This document shows positions 1 to 13,929 of a stretch of DNA of 64,000 nt, in pieces (positions within the stretch are counted from its first letter, which is position 1; each line of letters opens with the position of its first letter). Under the pieces are notes generated by a model that did no database searches, was not told the DNA's origin, and worked only from the letters and a program-made list of their open reading frames with translations. A program made the position numbers and the translations under genes. Origin of the DNA: Polytrichum commune (lineage: Eukaryota > Streptophyta > Polytrichopsida > Polytrichales > Polytrichaceae); the NCBI GenBank assembly GCA_950295325.1, contig OX485808.1, positions 31,826,527 to 31,890,526 of the forward strand, given 5' to 3'.

Positions 1-1484
1 CGATTGTACCATAATCTTTGTGTACATGTGCACTATGGGAGATTATCCATGTCCCATGTATGAAATTATAAATTTCAAAATAGTATAATGTAGCACTTTG
101 TGTTATTCCATAATGTCACATGCTACACTAATTCTCTAATGTCATGCATCCATTCTAACACTATGGAACTCCGTATTATCACGTGCGCTTTGGTTGCCAC
201 AAGTGTGATACTATGTTGTTTAGAGTGCACACAATTTACAATAATTAATTAAATTTACTTTACGCTTTTGCCAAAATATGGCAAACTCTCATTATACACA
301 AGCTTATGTACTTGTTAATAATCCAATGTAGGCTATCACATAGAGGAGGGGTTCACATTATATTCCAAGTTGTCCTTAGTCATTGCAAAGAATATGTCAA
401 CATGAAATTGCAAGACTATGTACTAAGAGCTTGGTGTATGTCCTTAGTAAATTTTCAGACCTCAATTTCACATAAAAGGTGCACTTATTTGGAATTGTGT
501 CCAACTAAAGAATGTTGATACATGAAACAAAGTACTATGTCCAAGAATACCTTTGTGGTTTGAAAATTGTGTCCAACAGATATGAACAAATTTCAACAAG
601 CATTTTCAAGAAATGAGGAGGTTTGAGGAGAAAATGTGTTTGAACAAATTTTCGGAATTGGATTTTGCTAGGATGAAAACTCTTTTGGAGTTGCGTTAAA
701 CCAAGAAAGCTTAGACAATCAAAGATAGTACCACCTCCAACAACAAAAAGTGCAATTTGAAGTTGTTATACAAAAGATACGGACAAATACATACAAAAGG
801 ACTATTGGGGCTTCGTCTCACATTTATATATCCCACATGGATTGTGGGCATCTCACAGGGAGAAGTTCTATACTGAAACATACTTCTAATGTAATGGGTG
901 ATGTTAACACCTTATACCTATTGATTGGACATTTGTGAACTAGCCAAAATTGTGAAAAAGTCACATGAAAAGTGTTAGAATCTTTGAAATTATTATTTTG
1001 AAGTACCGGATTGACATGTGGACACTTTAAATAATTTGAGAGAATATTCTATGTTTTTCCTATAACATCATTAAATCTTAGCTGGGAGTTCCACTTCCAA
1101 AAATGGGAGGACTCCCAATTGAGGTGTTAAAAACATTAGTGCAAGTTGAAGGTTACTATGGGCACTGGCTTCACTAGCGCACAAGGTGTCAATATAGTTT
1201 GATAGGCGGCAGTGGCCTGGGCCGTCCATGTTCACACTTGGTGGCAGGAAACCCGATGTTGGCACCACGTTAATTGTCAAGGCATGTTTCACATTCAAAC
1301 AATAGGTTGCTATTGTCATGAGGTAGGTTGTTGGGTGCTCCATGCAACTTAGTGGTTGCCACGTGGTAAGTTGGGTAAGTCGTTGGGTTTAGGTGGGTAG
1401 CTGGATGGTTGTTGTTAGTTGGGTTTTTTTCAATGACAACCATCTATGGGGCCCGATGTGCAGAGATGGATGCACTATAGTAGG
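1..1484. other. No supported gene
   Basis: AT-rich intergenic sequence with only short open frames. Nothing recognised. Confidence 0.6.
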
Positions 1485-1775
1485 TTGGCCACTCCTTTTG
1501 CAACCCTAAGCAAGAAGTGGCCTTGTTTCTTAGCTCAACTCCCCTTCCAAAACCCTAAAATTGCCTCTTCCATACATACATGGATGAGCTAAGGAAATGA
1601 GAAAATTGTTCATCTTAGTTTCATCCAATATTAGATACTTATCCCACAAAGTGTAGTGACCCTACCATACAAGTACAAATGTTTTATATTTTTAGAGGTC
1701 TTGCATACATGTACATAATCATGAGTTATTATGTGTGCAACATATATATACATAGTGTAGAAAGTTCAAATTAAT
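1485..1775 (+). repeat. Family K repeat, copy 1
   Basis: TTGCAACCCTAAGCAAGAAG, GCCTCTTCCATACATACATGG, TAGTTTCATCCAATATTAGA and CATACATGTACATAATCA match 40030-40298 in the same orientation. Confidence 0.65.
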
Positions 1776-2254
1776 ACCCTTTCTTGTGCACTCGTGTATA
1801 CTCATACATGTTATGAAAGGTGCAACCCCAGGGGAGGCAGTTGTGGTGATGCAAATTGGGAGCTAGATAATCACATAATAATATACGTGGCCCTAGTGTG
1901 GGCAAATCCAACTCCATATATGTTTCTAGCCGTTGGGTTGACTTCCTAAATGTTTTAATCCAATTAGCAATTGCAAATCACAAAGATTGTCATTTTGGGT
2001 TCCATCATAAGAGATATCCAGAAGTTAGAAGAATCTAGTGAAGATTATCATTCCCTTCAAGAGATAACAAATGCTCTCCTAGTTGTGTTGACAATTGAGT
2101 CCATGATTGTGTTTTTAAGTTTGAGCACGCATATAATCCAATCTTATTGTAACACATCATGTGTGTTTTTGGTGTATATTATCCACCATCTACAAGTCTT
2201 GTCATGTAAGTACCACTCATGTTAATCGGATTACATAAGATCCACCATACATTA

Positions 2255-2660
2255 AGGTAGACGTGTCTAATTCAATTACTTCTCTTAATCAAACACCTAT
2301 ATTTGAGTGATATGGGGATTGGTGCAGCTCCAAGAGCAAATGCCAACATAACACATATTTGAAAGAAATTGGAATGTGTGCTAAAAATATTATAATTGTT
2401 TCAAGCTCGATGATCAACATAATTGGGAGGTAAACCTATATGACCATTATAATCAACACGAGAATGTTCACATTGATAACAAGTAAAATACTCTTACAAG
2501 CTCCCAAAACCACGGGGAAAGTGGCTACGACATCGATTCGGGTTCGCTAACCATCTTATAAGCTTAATAACCGTATGTTTCATATCCTAGGAGAAGTCAA
2601 CTAGCCGGGGAAGGAAAAGCAACCATTTAAAAACCCATCTACCTTACATGATCACGAGCC
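2255..2660 (+). repeat. Family B repeat (first copy)
   Basis: Contains CTCTTAATCAAACACCTATATTTGA and, further on, CATATCCTAGGAGAAGTCAACT. The latter half is matched at 12800-12975. Confidence 0.55.
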
Positions 2661-3305
2661 AAAGAAAACACAATCGCAACCACGTGTTCCCACAAGCTCA
2701 CCTAAACTTAATTATCCTAGATCCTCATTTCAAGACACATGAGCCCGACGTCATTTCAAGACACAAAAGTTAAGCTCAACGCAAGCGAACTTCGTGGCAT
2801 TGAATTCGAGAGAATATTTCCACACATCGCTTCAACTTCAACTTCAACTTCGATCTATATATGTAGTTGGGGTTTTTTTTTCTTTCTTTCTTAAGTACGA
2901 AAGCACTCATTCGGGCTAAGAAGAAAGTCGTCTTCGTGCTACCTATAAGTAGTAGTAGTAGTAGGTGTTGAGGTTCAACTTCCGAGTGGAGGCGGTGGCA
3001 TTGATGCAAGTGAGAAAATGGGAGCGGGAGTTGGTGACATGAGAATATATGTTGAGATTTGGTTGGATGCTTTTGTCAGGGTTTTGCAGTGTTGACTACT
3101 GCAAGTGGAAGTGGCGGATGTTGTATTATTATTATTGTTGTTGTTATTGTTATTGTTAAGGCTACTACTATGGGTTATAAGTTATAAGTGGGAAGCAGGA
3201 GTCAGGTCTGTGGCCACTGCCATTTTGAATGGTGTGCGTGATTTTTGGGTTACGGTAGAGGGCCCCGTTTACACTCGATAGAGGGTATGACTCAGGGTCG
3301 GTTTA

Positions 3306-3808
3306 GGGTTCCCTTCACACACGAGGCAAGAGCCGTGACCATGAAATTGTGAGAGCCCAAAAGGGAGTGTCCAAAGGCCGTCTCAAGGCATTTCCAACAT
3401 CATGTAGTGTGGTCACGGGTTCTCGAGTGTGGTGTGGAGTTGTACGTGACTGGGTCCTCAACCAAATGCTATTTCAATGAATTTCTATTCACGTGGGTTT
3501 TCACGCGTGATAAAGTAAAATAAACCAATGGTTGTGAGCGTTCGGAGTGTCCTGGTCTTCTGGTTTCGTGTTAGGTTTACCTCCAAGAGGTGGTTTTTGA
3601 AAATAATCCATGTGACCATGAAACGTGATCCATTTGATGCCATGTTGGAGGAATCCATGTAGACTTTACATCCATCTTGCATTCACTTCCTCCGTTGGTC
3701 CCTCGAGCGTAGTGTGAAGTGACCTTGGACCGGCCCCGCCTTTTCCACCAATGAGAGTGCTTGAAGTGTAATGGTGACGGGCTCTCAGTCTCGTGTGTGA
3801 AGTGGCCC
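3306..3808 (-). mobile_element. Family C element, copy 1 (PIF/Harbinger-like MITE)
   Basis: 503 bp with terminal inverted repeats GGG..CCTTCACACACGAG (left) and GGGCCACTTCACACACGAG (right, inverted). TTA lies on both sides (3303-3305, 3809-3811), the three-base duplication typical of PIF/Harbinger elements. About 85-90% identical by eye to the copy at 18301, in opposite orientation. The internal frame reading MQDGCKVYMDS is shared but carries no domain I know. Confidence 0.8.
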
Positions 3809-3811
3809 TTA

Positions 3812-4929
3812 GACTATAGTGAAGAAGTGCACCAGTTGGTCAAGGGTTTCAATGCAAAGATAAGGTTGTTTGAGGCAATGGTTGGTATGGTAGACAAGAT
3901 GGGAAAGTAAAATATAAATAAGAATGTCTCGAGTGGGAGTTATGTGGAGGCCAAGTTTCATGTCCAAGGGTTTGAGGTTGCTCAAGAAACTTGACCTCCA
4001 TAGAACTCCCATGGCACAAAGTGTTTCAACTCTTCTATTCGGGGTTCAAGTATCAAACATTTCAACCTCTTTGACTAGATTGAATTATATTTTCAACTAT
4101 TTCTATGCGAAACCTTGTGTATTGTAAGATATTAGATATGATCACGGGACCCACAATTTATAATGGTCATACAGAGTGAGCGTGCGGGACATATAGAGCG
4201 TGAATTTGTTGTCAGTTCATTAAATAATGTGAACCACCGGGAGGAAGCGGCACTTGCAAGTGAAATTGACCCGATATGTGCAGAGTTCCATGTAGCAAGT
4301 AGGGAAAATGACTCCGAAGTAGGTTAATCATCATAACATTGGCTGCTTGATAATAGGAGGTGTTCACCGAGTAGGGGCTCTTAGATACAGTAGAAATAGA
4401 AGGTGGTTGTCTGCACACGTTTAAAAGGTGGTCTTCCTTGATAAAACTTCACCTTGGCACCACAAAGTGTAATCACAAGTTTGCACTTGAACCGTGCACG
4501 TGATAAATATTCCACTTCTTGACGGGACGTGGATCCATTGTTTCTTTGTTTCCATTTGCTAGATATTTTAGGGATGGGAGAGAGGTACTAGGTGATGCTA
4601 ATGGACCAAGTTTTAAGAGCACTCATTTCATAACCCTATTTCATAAACTTGTTTTGGGTTCACATATAAGCTCATGGCTATGATCAAGGTGAAGCACCCC
4701 TCATTCGTGCCAACACATGCAGTTGTGTTGGCTTTGGCTCTCTCTCTAATGAATCAAGTTTCGATACGGGTCCCAACAAACAAGTTTGTTTGAGGTACGT
4801 GTGCCAATTTTGAGAACTGACTCCACATGCCTATTTGACCATTGGATCAACAAGCTAAGTAACTCACTTCGAGAGAGTTATGAATAAGAGAAACATTATT
4901 AAAGAAAATCGTGTTCATAGTTCATATGC
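3812..4929. other. No supported gene
   Basis: Short open frames on both strands overlap each other. No repeat recognised elsewhere in the window. Confidence 0.6.
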
Positions 4930-5440
4930 TCATCAAATCTCTGGTGAAAATGCAAATTCCATTATCCATAAATTGGCTATGTACTAGGAGGACCCATTCC
5001 AAGGGATTTTTCCTTAGTAGTTTTTTTATTTGTGTTGTTAATTCCATGGTTGACGGACCTGTAGTGGAGCTCCTAACATGATTGCTTAGACGCATTGAAG
5101 ACCCTAAAACTATTAGACCAACAACAAGATAACTCACCACACTAGAGTTTATGAATGAGGAAGAATGCCAATGAAAAATATGCGGTCGGATTTGTATGGA
5201 TAATGGAATCTCCATGATCCATAAAGTGGTTATGTACTAGGAGGAACCACTTCAAAGGGATTTTTATTAGTATATTCTTATTGGCTATGTGCCAAAGTTG
5301 GGATCTAGAGGCATTGGGGGGACTCTCATTGAGCGGGTGTAGGTTTGGAAGAATTGATAGTAGGATGAATGACGACTTTATAACATTGTCAATGTTGTAC
5401 ATGATTGACCAATGGAAAAGTCTACTTGTGCCTTCAATTA
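4930..5440 (+). repeat. Imperfect tandem duplication, about 250 bp unit
   Basis: ATTATCCATAAATTGGCTATG at 4965 recurs as TGATCCATAAAGTGGTTATG at 5215, followed in both by TACTAGGAGGA and AAGGGATTTTT. The rest of the unit is diverged. Confidence 0.5.
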
Positions 5441-6079
5441 TGATGTGAGCCAAGGGCTTTGATTACAACTTAGGCATGTGTACTATGACTCAACTCATGC
5501 TAGGGTTACTTTCAAAAGAGGTTCTACAATGTGATTTTGAAAGAATTGCTATCATATTTGGATTTCCATATCACAAATTAGCTTAGATGTTTATATTTCA
5601 CAAGTGGATCCCTTCTACTATCATATAAGCAATTGAAATTGTATGCAATATGCCAAAGTACCCAAACTCCATCAAGTATGTGAATGAGTGTGCATCCACG
5701 TGTGCCATATGGCATTAATTGGGAGGGTGTAAATAGGAGGTTTCATGATTGAATAGAAAAGAATGCACCAACTATCATGAAAATATCAACAACAATAAAA
5801 CTGAACATAGTCTTAGTTATATAATTGACACTAATACGCATATTCAACATGATTACTTGTGCTTTGCCTTGTAGATAGAATTGTTAAATACTTGGTAATG
5901 AGAACCAATTGGATATACAAAGACAATGGTCAAAAATTTGCATAATGTTGTTTCATTCAAATCATTTGAACACAATTCCAACATACAATTCAATAAATCA
6001 TAATTGCATTGACGGTTGTCTATATGTTGCCCATGTTAATAAAAAGAATCATGTTAATGTAACGTATGCGGGTGCTATT

Positions 6080-6445
6080 TGCTTACTTTTCTTAATCAGA
6101 CCGCTATATTTGATTGGTGTGTGGTTTAAGTGAGGTTCAAAGAACAAATACCACAATGACACGTGTTTAAAAGAGATTGGACTATCTCTTAATTTATAAT
6201 CAACCACTTCACACTTGATAGTAAACACAACCGAGAGAACCTATGTAATCAACTAAGAAATCAACAAAAATACGCATCCGACAAACATAACTAAATCATG
6301 AAAGCCTTGATTTTCAATCCGATTTTTGTTGATACCTCATCATAGATATGCAACTGTAACACAAGTTTCGTTGTGTAAATCTACTTGATAGAAGTTGGAG
6401 AACATGAAAAACAAAGTGAATAACAACACCTACATACCCTTGTAA
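6080..6445 (+). repeat. Family B repeat
   Basis: TTGATTGGTGTGTGG, CAAAGAACAAATACCAC, AAAGAGATTGGACTATC, GATTTTCAATCCGATTTTTG and GTGTAAATCTACTTGATAG in order; the fullest reference copy with 7590-7945. Confidence 0.65.
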
Positions 6446-6540
6446 TATAAAGATTCTTAGAATACATCAATATAAGGATAAAGCCTCTCGTCGCGAGGCG
6501 CTTATTTGAAGTCCTTGAACTTGATTTGCTAGCACTCGAT

Positions 6541-6738
6541 TTGCTAGCTATTGATGAACCGGTTGAGTTTGAGAAATAACCGGTCGAAGTTCAAGCCTCC
6601 GGAAAATTGCCCATCGTTTTTGAAGAATCTATGGAATATACCCCAAATTAGTGAAGAAACCCGGAAGATCACGACATGTAACCGATTGGACTTGGAAACA
6701 CGCTAGGATTTTATGGCCAATAATCTCCCGGGTCACTT
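6541..6738 (+). repeat. Family A repeat, copy 1
   Basis: Carries GATGAACCGGTTGAGTTTG, GGTCGAAGTTCAAG, GGAATATACCCCAAATTAG, ACATGTAACCGATTGGACTT and CCCGGGTCAC in family order. Confidence 0.7.
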
Positions 6739-6879
6739 ATTGAAACACTTGGGTTAAGTTAGAACTAGAGTCCCATCTCGTAGTACTTTCTCGCACGGGC
6801 GGTGCTTTTGTTCAAATCCGTATTATGTGACCTAGTGTGATGACTTAAGCTTTGGGTTTGTTATCCTCTTTTGAAGCTG

Positions 6880-7560
6880 CTAAGCTAAGGTACATGGGCC
6901 TTACTATGTGGCCATTTGTCTTGATTGAGCACATGCATTTTGAGTGGTATGTGGCAAGGTTTGTAGTTAGAAATGCACATGTTATAATGAGATTGGACTA
7001 TGTGCTCAAGTTCTCATTCAAAAGTTAAGTAGTTCACACAATTTGGGGGTTAGGAGTTGGATGATTGACTTATGAGAATGAGAAATTTCATGATCCGTGA
7101 TTGCGAATGCAAAGATAATTCTTGGTCTGATCCAATAGCCAAATTTGGTTGTGAAGTTGCAAGTGCCCACATTTATGACCAAATGTCTTGAGGTGTACGG
7201 GTATTTTTTCGATTAGGTTTTTTGAATCGAACACTGATATCTAAAAGGTGTGGTTAGGTGTGTGTCTAAGCACATGCATCATAAAGACACATGTTTATAA
7301 GATATTAGACTATGTCTTCAGTTTTTAGTAGCTACTCTACACTCAATAGGCAACGCGATTGGGGGGGGGGGGGTTCCTATGTATTCTCATTCAAGGAGTC
7401 AACATGCACTCACTTTCAATTACCATAACTAAACAAGGGGAGGTCCAAATCTCAATCATATATTTTGTTAATCGTGAAGTTGCTAATGCAACTGAAAACC
7501 CGTGATAGATATATGATCAATAGAAAATAGAAAACAAGAGAAACTAACCAACTGACACCC
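6880..7560 (+). repeat. Family B repeat, long copy with poly-G
   Basis: Carries the upstream block (GTCTGATCCAATAGCC) and the core. A 13-G run (7361-7373) replaces the usual GGGAGGACC. Confidence 0.55.
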
Positions 7561-7589
7561 ACATACCTTAAGACATGTGAGTGCTACTC

Positions 7590-7945
7590 AAATTCTTCTC
7601 TTAATCAAATAGTTGTATTTGATTGATGCATGATTAGACGAGGATCAAAGAACAAACACCACAAAGGACACATGTTTCTAAGAGATTGGACTATCTTTCC
7701 GTTTCTTAGCAACTACTCCACACTCAACAGTGAACACAACTGGGTGGGGGAGACCTATGTATCCAAATTAACGAATCAACACACAAACACTTCCAGTAAC
7801 CATAACTAAATAAGGGAAGGTCCGATTTTCAATCCGATTTTTGATAATGCTTGCTAACGCAACACAAGATTCGTCGTGTGTAAATCTAATCGATAGAAGT
7901 AGGAAAACACGGAAAAAAAAACCACCCCGAACAACACCCGAAATC
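7590..7945 (+). repeat. Family B repeat
   Basis: Same order as 6080-6445, adjacent to the previous copy in tandem. AGATTGGACTATC, CAACTGGGTGGGGGAGACC, TCCGATTTTCAATCCGATTT. Confidence 0.65.
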
Positions 7946-7999
7946 ATAATACCTCGGATGTAAGGTAGGGTTACGAGGCCGTGTTTGTACTCTTGGTCG

Positions 8000-9269
8000 T
8001 GGGTATAAGTTAGATTCGCCAGCCATGCCAAACTAGGACTCTCTCTCTCCCCATAATTCAAAGCCTGGCTACGAAGTCATGGGCTCAGATGGATGGGCCC
8101 TCTCAATTGCTACTTAAACTCTACTTCAACACCTGCACCTTCGAGCGGTTGCTGCTCCCGCTCGTAAGTATGAGTACAAATTTTGACTTAATTTCGGATC
8201 ACGGCCCACTTTAAGTCCGAGTGTGTCTCCACGGAGTAGCGGGAAATTCGACACCGATGCCACCTTGGTACCGCACTCTTTAAGCATGCTAAAGGTAGAG
8301 GGCGTTGAAAACCGTCGCTCTAAGCGTTGAGTGCATCTATTATTGTTAATAGTAGTATTAGTATTATCATTTGTTGTTATGGAGACGATCGCACATTCTC
8401 CGATTGAGGGATCAGGTTGGGTGGGGTCAGGAGCCTGTCATGTAAGGTGCAAGAATTATGCTTCTGGGATGCTGGTCTAAGTAGATTTAGCGTGACGAAT
8501 TAGTAGCCCCGGCTCTGGTTGATTAAGTTTAGAAGGAAACAACTCACTACAACTGAATGATGTTATGATTGAGAGAAGCTTATTTCAATGTCAAAATATC
8601 CTTAGAAAGCCATTTGGGACCTGGAAAAGAAAACTTGAGATGCTCTCACAAACCTTATTGAGTAAACCAACCTATACATGCTTAACTAAGCCTACACTAG
8701 GCACTCTCATGTTCCAATGCATGGTTCTAGTGGTATACATGTTGGTAGAGAAATACTTTCCCTCCCCAAAGTCGTGCCCAAAGTTTATCATAATTTCCAA
8801 GTGGATCATTGTAGATGGCAACCGTATCCACATCTCATGTGTCTAATATTTATTATATTGGTAAAAAATCAGTTTTTTGTTGTTGTTAGCAATTGAAAGG
8901 GGATTTCGTTGTACCAAAGCATGTCTTATATTTGGTTATTTATGCAAAAGTTATAAGGGTTCAAAGATCAATTGGTGGATGATGAATTATATGCATAAGC
9001 CTGATGTTAATGTGGTGGACATTCTCAAAAGTAGTATGTACTTAAAGTGCATGAATTATGGGGGTGGGGGTTGGTTTTAACATGGTTTGTTTCAATGTGT
9101 TTTGAGAGGTTGGACTAAACCTTAAATTTTTGCTTAGTAGAACACGTATCATGAGGTGGGAGAGGTGGGATTTTTTAATCAAGAAATGCTATCCATGAAG
9201 AAAATGTTATGTCATAGATTTTGATTACATCAATGTTTTGGTTCGCTTGTAAAAGGAAATGCCACCTCA
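8000..9269. other. No supported gene
   Basis: GC-richer block at 8080-8330, then AT-rich sequence. The 93-codon frame at 8565 shows no domain I recognise. Confidence 0.55.
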
Positions 9270-9690
9270 AGTTAAAGTAGGCTTTCCATTAGAAAGTCAT
9301 CATTTGCAGTCCTATTGTGTGGACATTTCCAACTCCACAAACAACTTTGGCACTTGGCCATGTTTAAGAACTGTGTCATTTGGTTGAAGATTATGAATTT
9401 CAAAGATTAGACAAAGATTGTCACACTAAATTTTAAAATTTGGAGTTGAAATGCAAATGTTATAAGAGCTCAAAATGAATGATCGCACATATCACATAGA
9501 TCCTCCGAATTGTGTTGGCCGGGATGGTGTCTAATAATGTGCACGTAATCCAATCTCTCGATAACACATGCCTTTAGTATTAGTTCATAACTACAAGCCT
9601 CGCCACATGCCGCTCATATAGTGGGGTCCAATTAAGAAGACGACCGCATAAAAACACACATACCTTGTTTCCGCTTTAAGTTTGAATGGT
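9270..9690 (-). repeat. Family B repeat, upstream block plus part of core
   Basis: GTGTGGACATTTCCAACTCC, GAGTTGAAATGCAAATGTTATA and TCCAATTAAGAAGACGACC. Matches 59390-59660. Confidence 0.5.
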
Positions 9691-10234
9691 GATGTCACCC
9701 AAGGTAGATAATGCCAAAAACTTCAATCTAAGAACCGAGTGTAGCTATTGTTACTAAATGTTAAAATTACAATTAAGCCTCACTAGCAATCAAATGGGTT
9801 GGGTTCCGCTTCACCAAAGCATGCCTTATTTGAATGTTAGATACAAAAGTTATGAGAGTTCAAAGGACTCATTGTTAAATGAGCCAAAAAACCACATGAG
9901 TGGAATTTTTTTTCATTGTAGATAATGATTACACTCCAATATTACCAACGAAATTGAGTACAACCTATTTAATTTGTGTAGGAAAACGCGATTCAAGCAT
10001 GCCAATGGTAAAATGAATATTGCATGAATTCTTGGAAGATTCGATTGCATTTTCCTTTAGTGATTTCCTTTTGAGAAACATGTACATTTCAAAGTTGAGT
10101 ATGTCCTTTTTCTATTAAAATTTCTCGAGGTTGATGTATGTTAGGGCCATATACAATGAACCATTCAATTTCCGTTATTATCTTGGAGAGATGGATGAAT
10201 AGATAGTTCCCAATGGCATTGGTTCAAATAATAT

Positions 10235-10490
10235 AGGTTTACAATTACACTAAACAGTCATGTTAGTGTGGGTGAAAAATTAGCATGGGCGACACTAATT
10301 TTTTAATCAAGGTGGAATTAATGTGGGTCCAAGATCCCGAGTCTTCCCTCGAGCCTTCACGAGGAATTCTAACCAACACATTAAATATAAGTTATAGGAA
10401 GTAACACAAAATCAACTATTCACCCACGTTAATTCTCTACCAGAAAAAATGTAGCCCATGCTAATTTTCTACTATAAATTTAACACGGGT
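10235..10490 (-). repeat. Family D repeat, copy 1
   Basis: CACTAAACAGTCATGTTAGTGTGGG, AAGGTGGAATTAATGTGGGTCC and CTTCACGAGGAATTCTAACC are an inverted match to 15510-15720. Confidence 0.6.
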
Positions 10491-10579
10491 CTAAAATTAA
10501 TGTGGCCCACATTGATTTCCATTATTATAATAAAGCGTGAACTCTAGAAAATTATTGTGGTCCACAATGTTGGGACTAT

Positions 10580-12340
10580 TTGAGATGCTTTCAAGTTGCA
10601 AACTCCAACTTTCCACCTAAGGATACGTTGCTTTTAGATTGATTGCGTATGCCACATTATTGACCTATCAACTCCTAGTCAAATAATCCCAATCCACTAT
10701 CTCATGAAGACAAGATTGCCAAGAGATTGAGCTCTCATTTTGTGGGCCCAAAGCCATAGGAATTGTTGAGTGGTCTTTGAATCCTTATCGGAACTTTCAA
10801 TTTAATCCTTAAAGGCGTAGAGAGAACCGTAGAACTTTTCCTTAAGATGCGTATAACAACTACGCCTTTGAAGAATTTCAATTGTTTTTTTTGAAGAGTT
10901 ACATCCACGTCGTAAAACACAAGTGTAGGTTTTCATTTCTCTATATCCAATCGATGTTACTTTATAAAAACAAGATTGATGTGATTGATCATAAATTATT
11001 TTAAAATGATAATTCCAAAAATAAACGTAGATGGGGCGTGTCAAACAACATTATTCACTTGTCATCACCCATCCCATTCTAATAATATTCAATGATAATG
11101 TTGCAAGTGAGCTTATCATGATGAATCTCCTCAGACAAGCATCCATAATGTATAATTATAGCACGTTACATTAAATATTTTTAGCCCCACTCAACCTGAC
11201 CACTCAATTGAATAAAGTTATTCATATTCATAAAATAGTTATGTGATTTATTCTTAACATAAATGGGGTGAGGAAGTGGATAAAGGAACAAAACCAAGAT
11301 TAAAACATGACAACAACAACAATGTTAGTAACCTCTAGATGCGACATGTCAACTACAAAATGAAGTCATTGTTAGGATGTATGGCAAACATGTATGCAAC
11401 GTGACAAATATCTTAATTGAAAATTACAGTGAGAGTTGAAATTTTATAAGAATTCATTGTCGTGAATGTAAATGTGTTTCAATAATGCTCAAAATGGTGG
11501 CATTAATAGGTAGTTGTGAGATTCTAGAGTAATGACCCCTTGTAATTGTTGTAATCTTTAAAAGCCCTTTTGGTAGGCCTACCAATGGCTTAGGAAATTG
11601 GCCAACATTCTCTACTTTTACCATGGCCGCCATCTCAAGCAATGAAGATATGTAAGTTCCATCATGGACATGATGTCCGCCAATAATGCTTGTGACTATA
11701 TATGGCATTCTCAATTGTGTCCCAATGACCCCTCTTGTCCATTGAGACTATTGTCTAGTAGGCCCGTCATTTCTCCTAGTTAAACCCTAAGTATCTAAGA
11801 GGCCCTATTTGGACCTCTTTATGCACAAACACGTGTACTTGAGCTACATGTATTCATATTTAGTTAATCGTGTCAAAAACTTCAATAATAAAGTCATTTT
11901 TATAATTCACTTTTTCAAATTGGGTCAAAACCTCAATGTAATTCATGTATAATTTTAAGTTTGGGTCAAAATAAACAATCCAAACGCCTTAGGATGCAAA
12001 TACATATCTAATATTTTTTTAATCATTCATGTCACATGTGAATGTATTTTAAGTTTTTTCCTCGACATAAGACAATGTATATATTAAGACACAAAACCCA
12101 TAAGTATTAAAATGTGTTTTCCGGATTTGGTGAGGCTCATAGAAAATTGTGAACTTGGATGTATATTTAGCCCTCGTGTCCTTTAAGTGTTAAATTACCA
12201 ATGGGACTCAAAAAGAAAATAAAAAGGTGGATATCCTAACGGACATCTTATGTTGACGGGCATCATGTTGTCTTTTATAAATTGAACACCTACATTCGAC
12301 TAATATTTGACAAGAATTATAATGAAGGTCAAATGCCATT
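10580..12340. other. No supported gene
   Basis: AT-rich, with small open frames and no recognisable protein or repeat. Confidence 0.6.
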
Positions 12341-12975
12341 ATGATATGTGTTACAAAGAGATTGGACCATGTCCTCAAAATCCAGACACCGTTCTAGTTC
12401 AATAGGTAGTGAACACAATTGAGAGGGCCTATGTTATCGTTTGAAAAATAAGACGATCAGAGTCTCATAATTATCATGAAACTTAAAATGACAACCTCCA
12501 TGATTTGCAATTGCTAACTAAACGAAACAACTCTTGAGCCGATCCAACAGTTAGTATTGTCTGTGGAGTTGGAAGTGTCCACATTAGGCCCATATAAGGT
12601 AGACAACCCCCATTTGGTTACTTTTCTCATTAGGACATCTACATTTGAGTGGTGTGTGGTTAGGTGTGGATCTAAGAACGGATACCAAAAAGGCATGTGT
12701 TGAAAAGAGATAGACTACATGCTCATAACATGCTAACCATTCTAGGCTCAATAGTCAACATTAAATGGTCAATACACGACCATTTAATGAGTGTGAGAAT
12801 CTTCACTTCGGCAATGAAGAAGATTTTCATATGAGCTCCGAAAATCACGAGGAAAGTGGTTGTGGCCTCCGTCTAGATTTTCTAACCATCTTGTACTACA
12901 TCGCGTGTTTCATATCCTAGGAGACGTGGGCTCGTCGGAAAAAGTGACTATTTAAGACCCACTTTACCTTGGTTG
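12340..12975 (+). repeat. Family B repeat, with a small perfect hairpin
   Basis: Carries the GATCCAACAGTTAG, AGTGGTGTGTGGTTAGG and TTCATATCCTAGGAGACGTG blocks. CATTAAATGGTC (12759-12770) is inverted at 12778-12789 across a 7 nt loop. Confidence 0.55.
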
Positions 12976-13064
12976 CGGCCAGCCTTGTGACGCTCTCAAT
13001 CAATGCGATAGACATTTGATTTGCTTAGTGGAAATGCACCCTAGATAACCTTATAGGGTAGATG

Positions 13065-13505
13065 GGTCTTAAGTAGCTCGTTTTCTTAATCAGACCCCTA
13101 CATCTGATTGGTACATGGTTCGGTGAGGATCAACGAGCAAACATCACAAAACACACATGTTTAAAAGAAATTAGGCTACATCTCCAAATATCAACAACTA
13201 CTCTACACTCAGTAGTGGACACAACTAGGAGGACATGTGTACCCAATTTTCTTTCTATACCCCTCTCCTCTATTCTTAGTCACACATCAAATGGCTTAGA
13301 AAAAGGTGAAAGCGGACTTGTAACTGACAAACACACGCTTCTGATAACCATATCTAAAGAAGGGGAAATCCGATTCTCAATCCAATATTTGCAGGCGTTT
13401 CATCGTAGATTTGCTAATGCAACATGAGTTTTGTTGTGTGAATCTAATTGGTAGAAGTTGGAGAACATGCAAAAAATCCAAACCAAATAGCACCCACATA
13501 GCCTT
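13065..13505 (+). repeat. Family B repeat
   Basis: TTAATCAGACCCCTACATCTG, CTCTACACTCAGTAGTGG, GAAATCCGATTCTCAATCC and GGTAGAAGTTGGAGAACATG. About 75 bp of extra sequence (CCTCTCCTCTATTCTTAGTC) lies in the middle. Confidence 0.6.
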
Positions 13506-13669
13506 AAATATCATTCGTTCACAATGTTGGGCCACCAAAGACATGCAACGTGACCCATGCTACAAAATCTACAAATTCGACTTGAAGGTACCTTGAGGCT
13601 TGGATGCGGTTACAAAAGTACAAGACCCAGAATTTTCAGCTCCCAGCCAAAGTCCTATTTGAGGAATTA

Positions 13670-13910
13670 GGTATTTGTGTCCGGGAGAGATTTTTGGGCA
13701 TAATCGGTTAAAATTCTAGTGTTTCCAAGTCCAACCCGTTCCATGTTGAGGTCTTTCGGTTTTCTTTTATTACTTCGAGGTATATTTTCTAAATTCCTCT
13801 AAAATGATCGGTAAATTTTCTAAAGTCTTAAACTTCAAGTAGTTATTTTTCAAACTCAACCGGTTCATCTGTAACTAAGCGGTTGGTTCACCCTGTTCAT
13901 TTCTCTTGCA
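13670..13910 (-). repeat. Family A repeat, copy 2
   Basis: Inverted copy, beginning TGTGTCCGGGAGAGATTTTT on the plus strand and running to CTCAACCGGTTCATCTGTAA. The outer TGTCCGGG matches the start of the copy at 57941, suggesting short inverted ends. Confidence 0.7.
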
Positions 13911-13929
13911 TTTTACATAGGCGATTTCA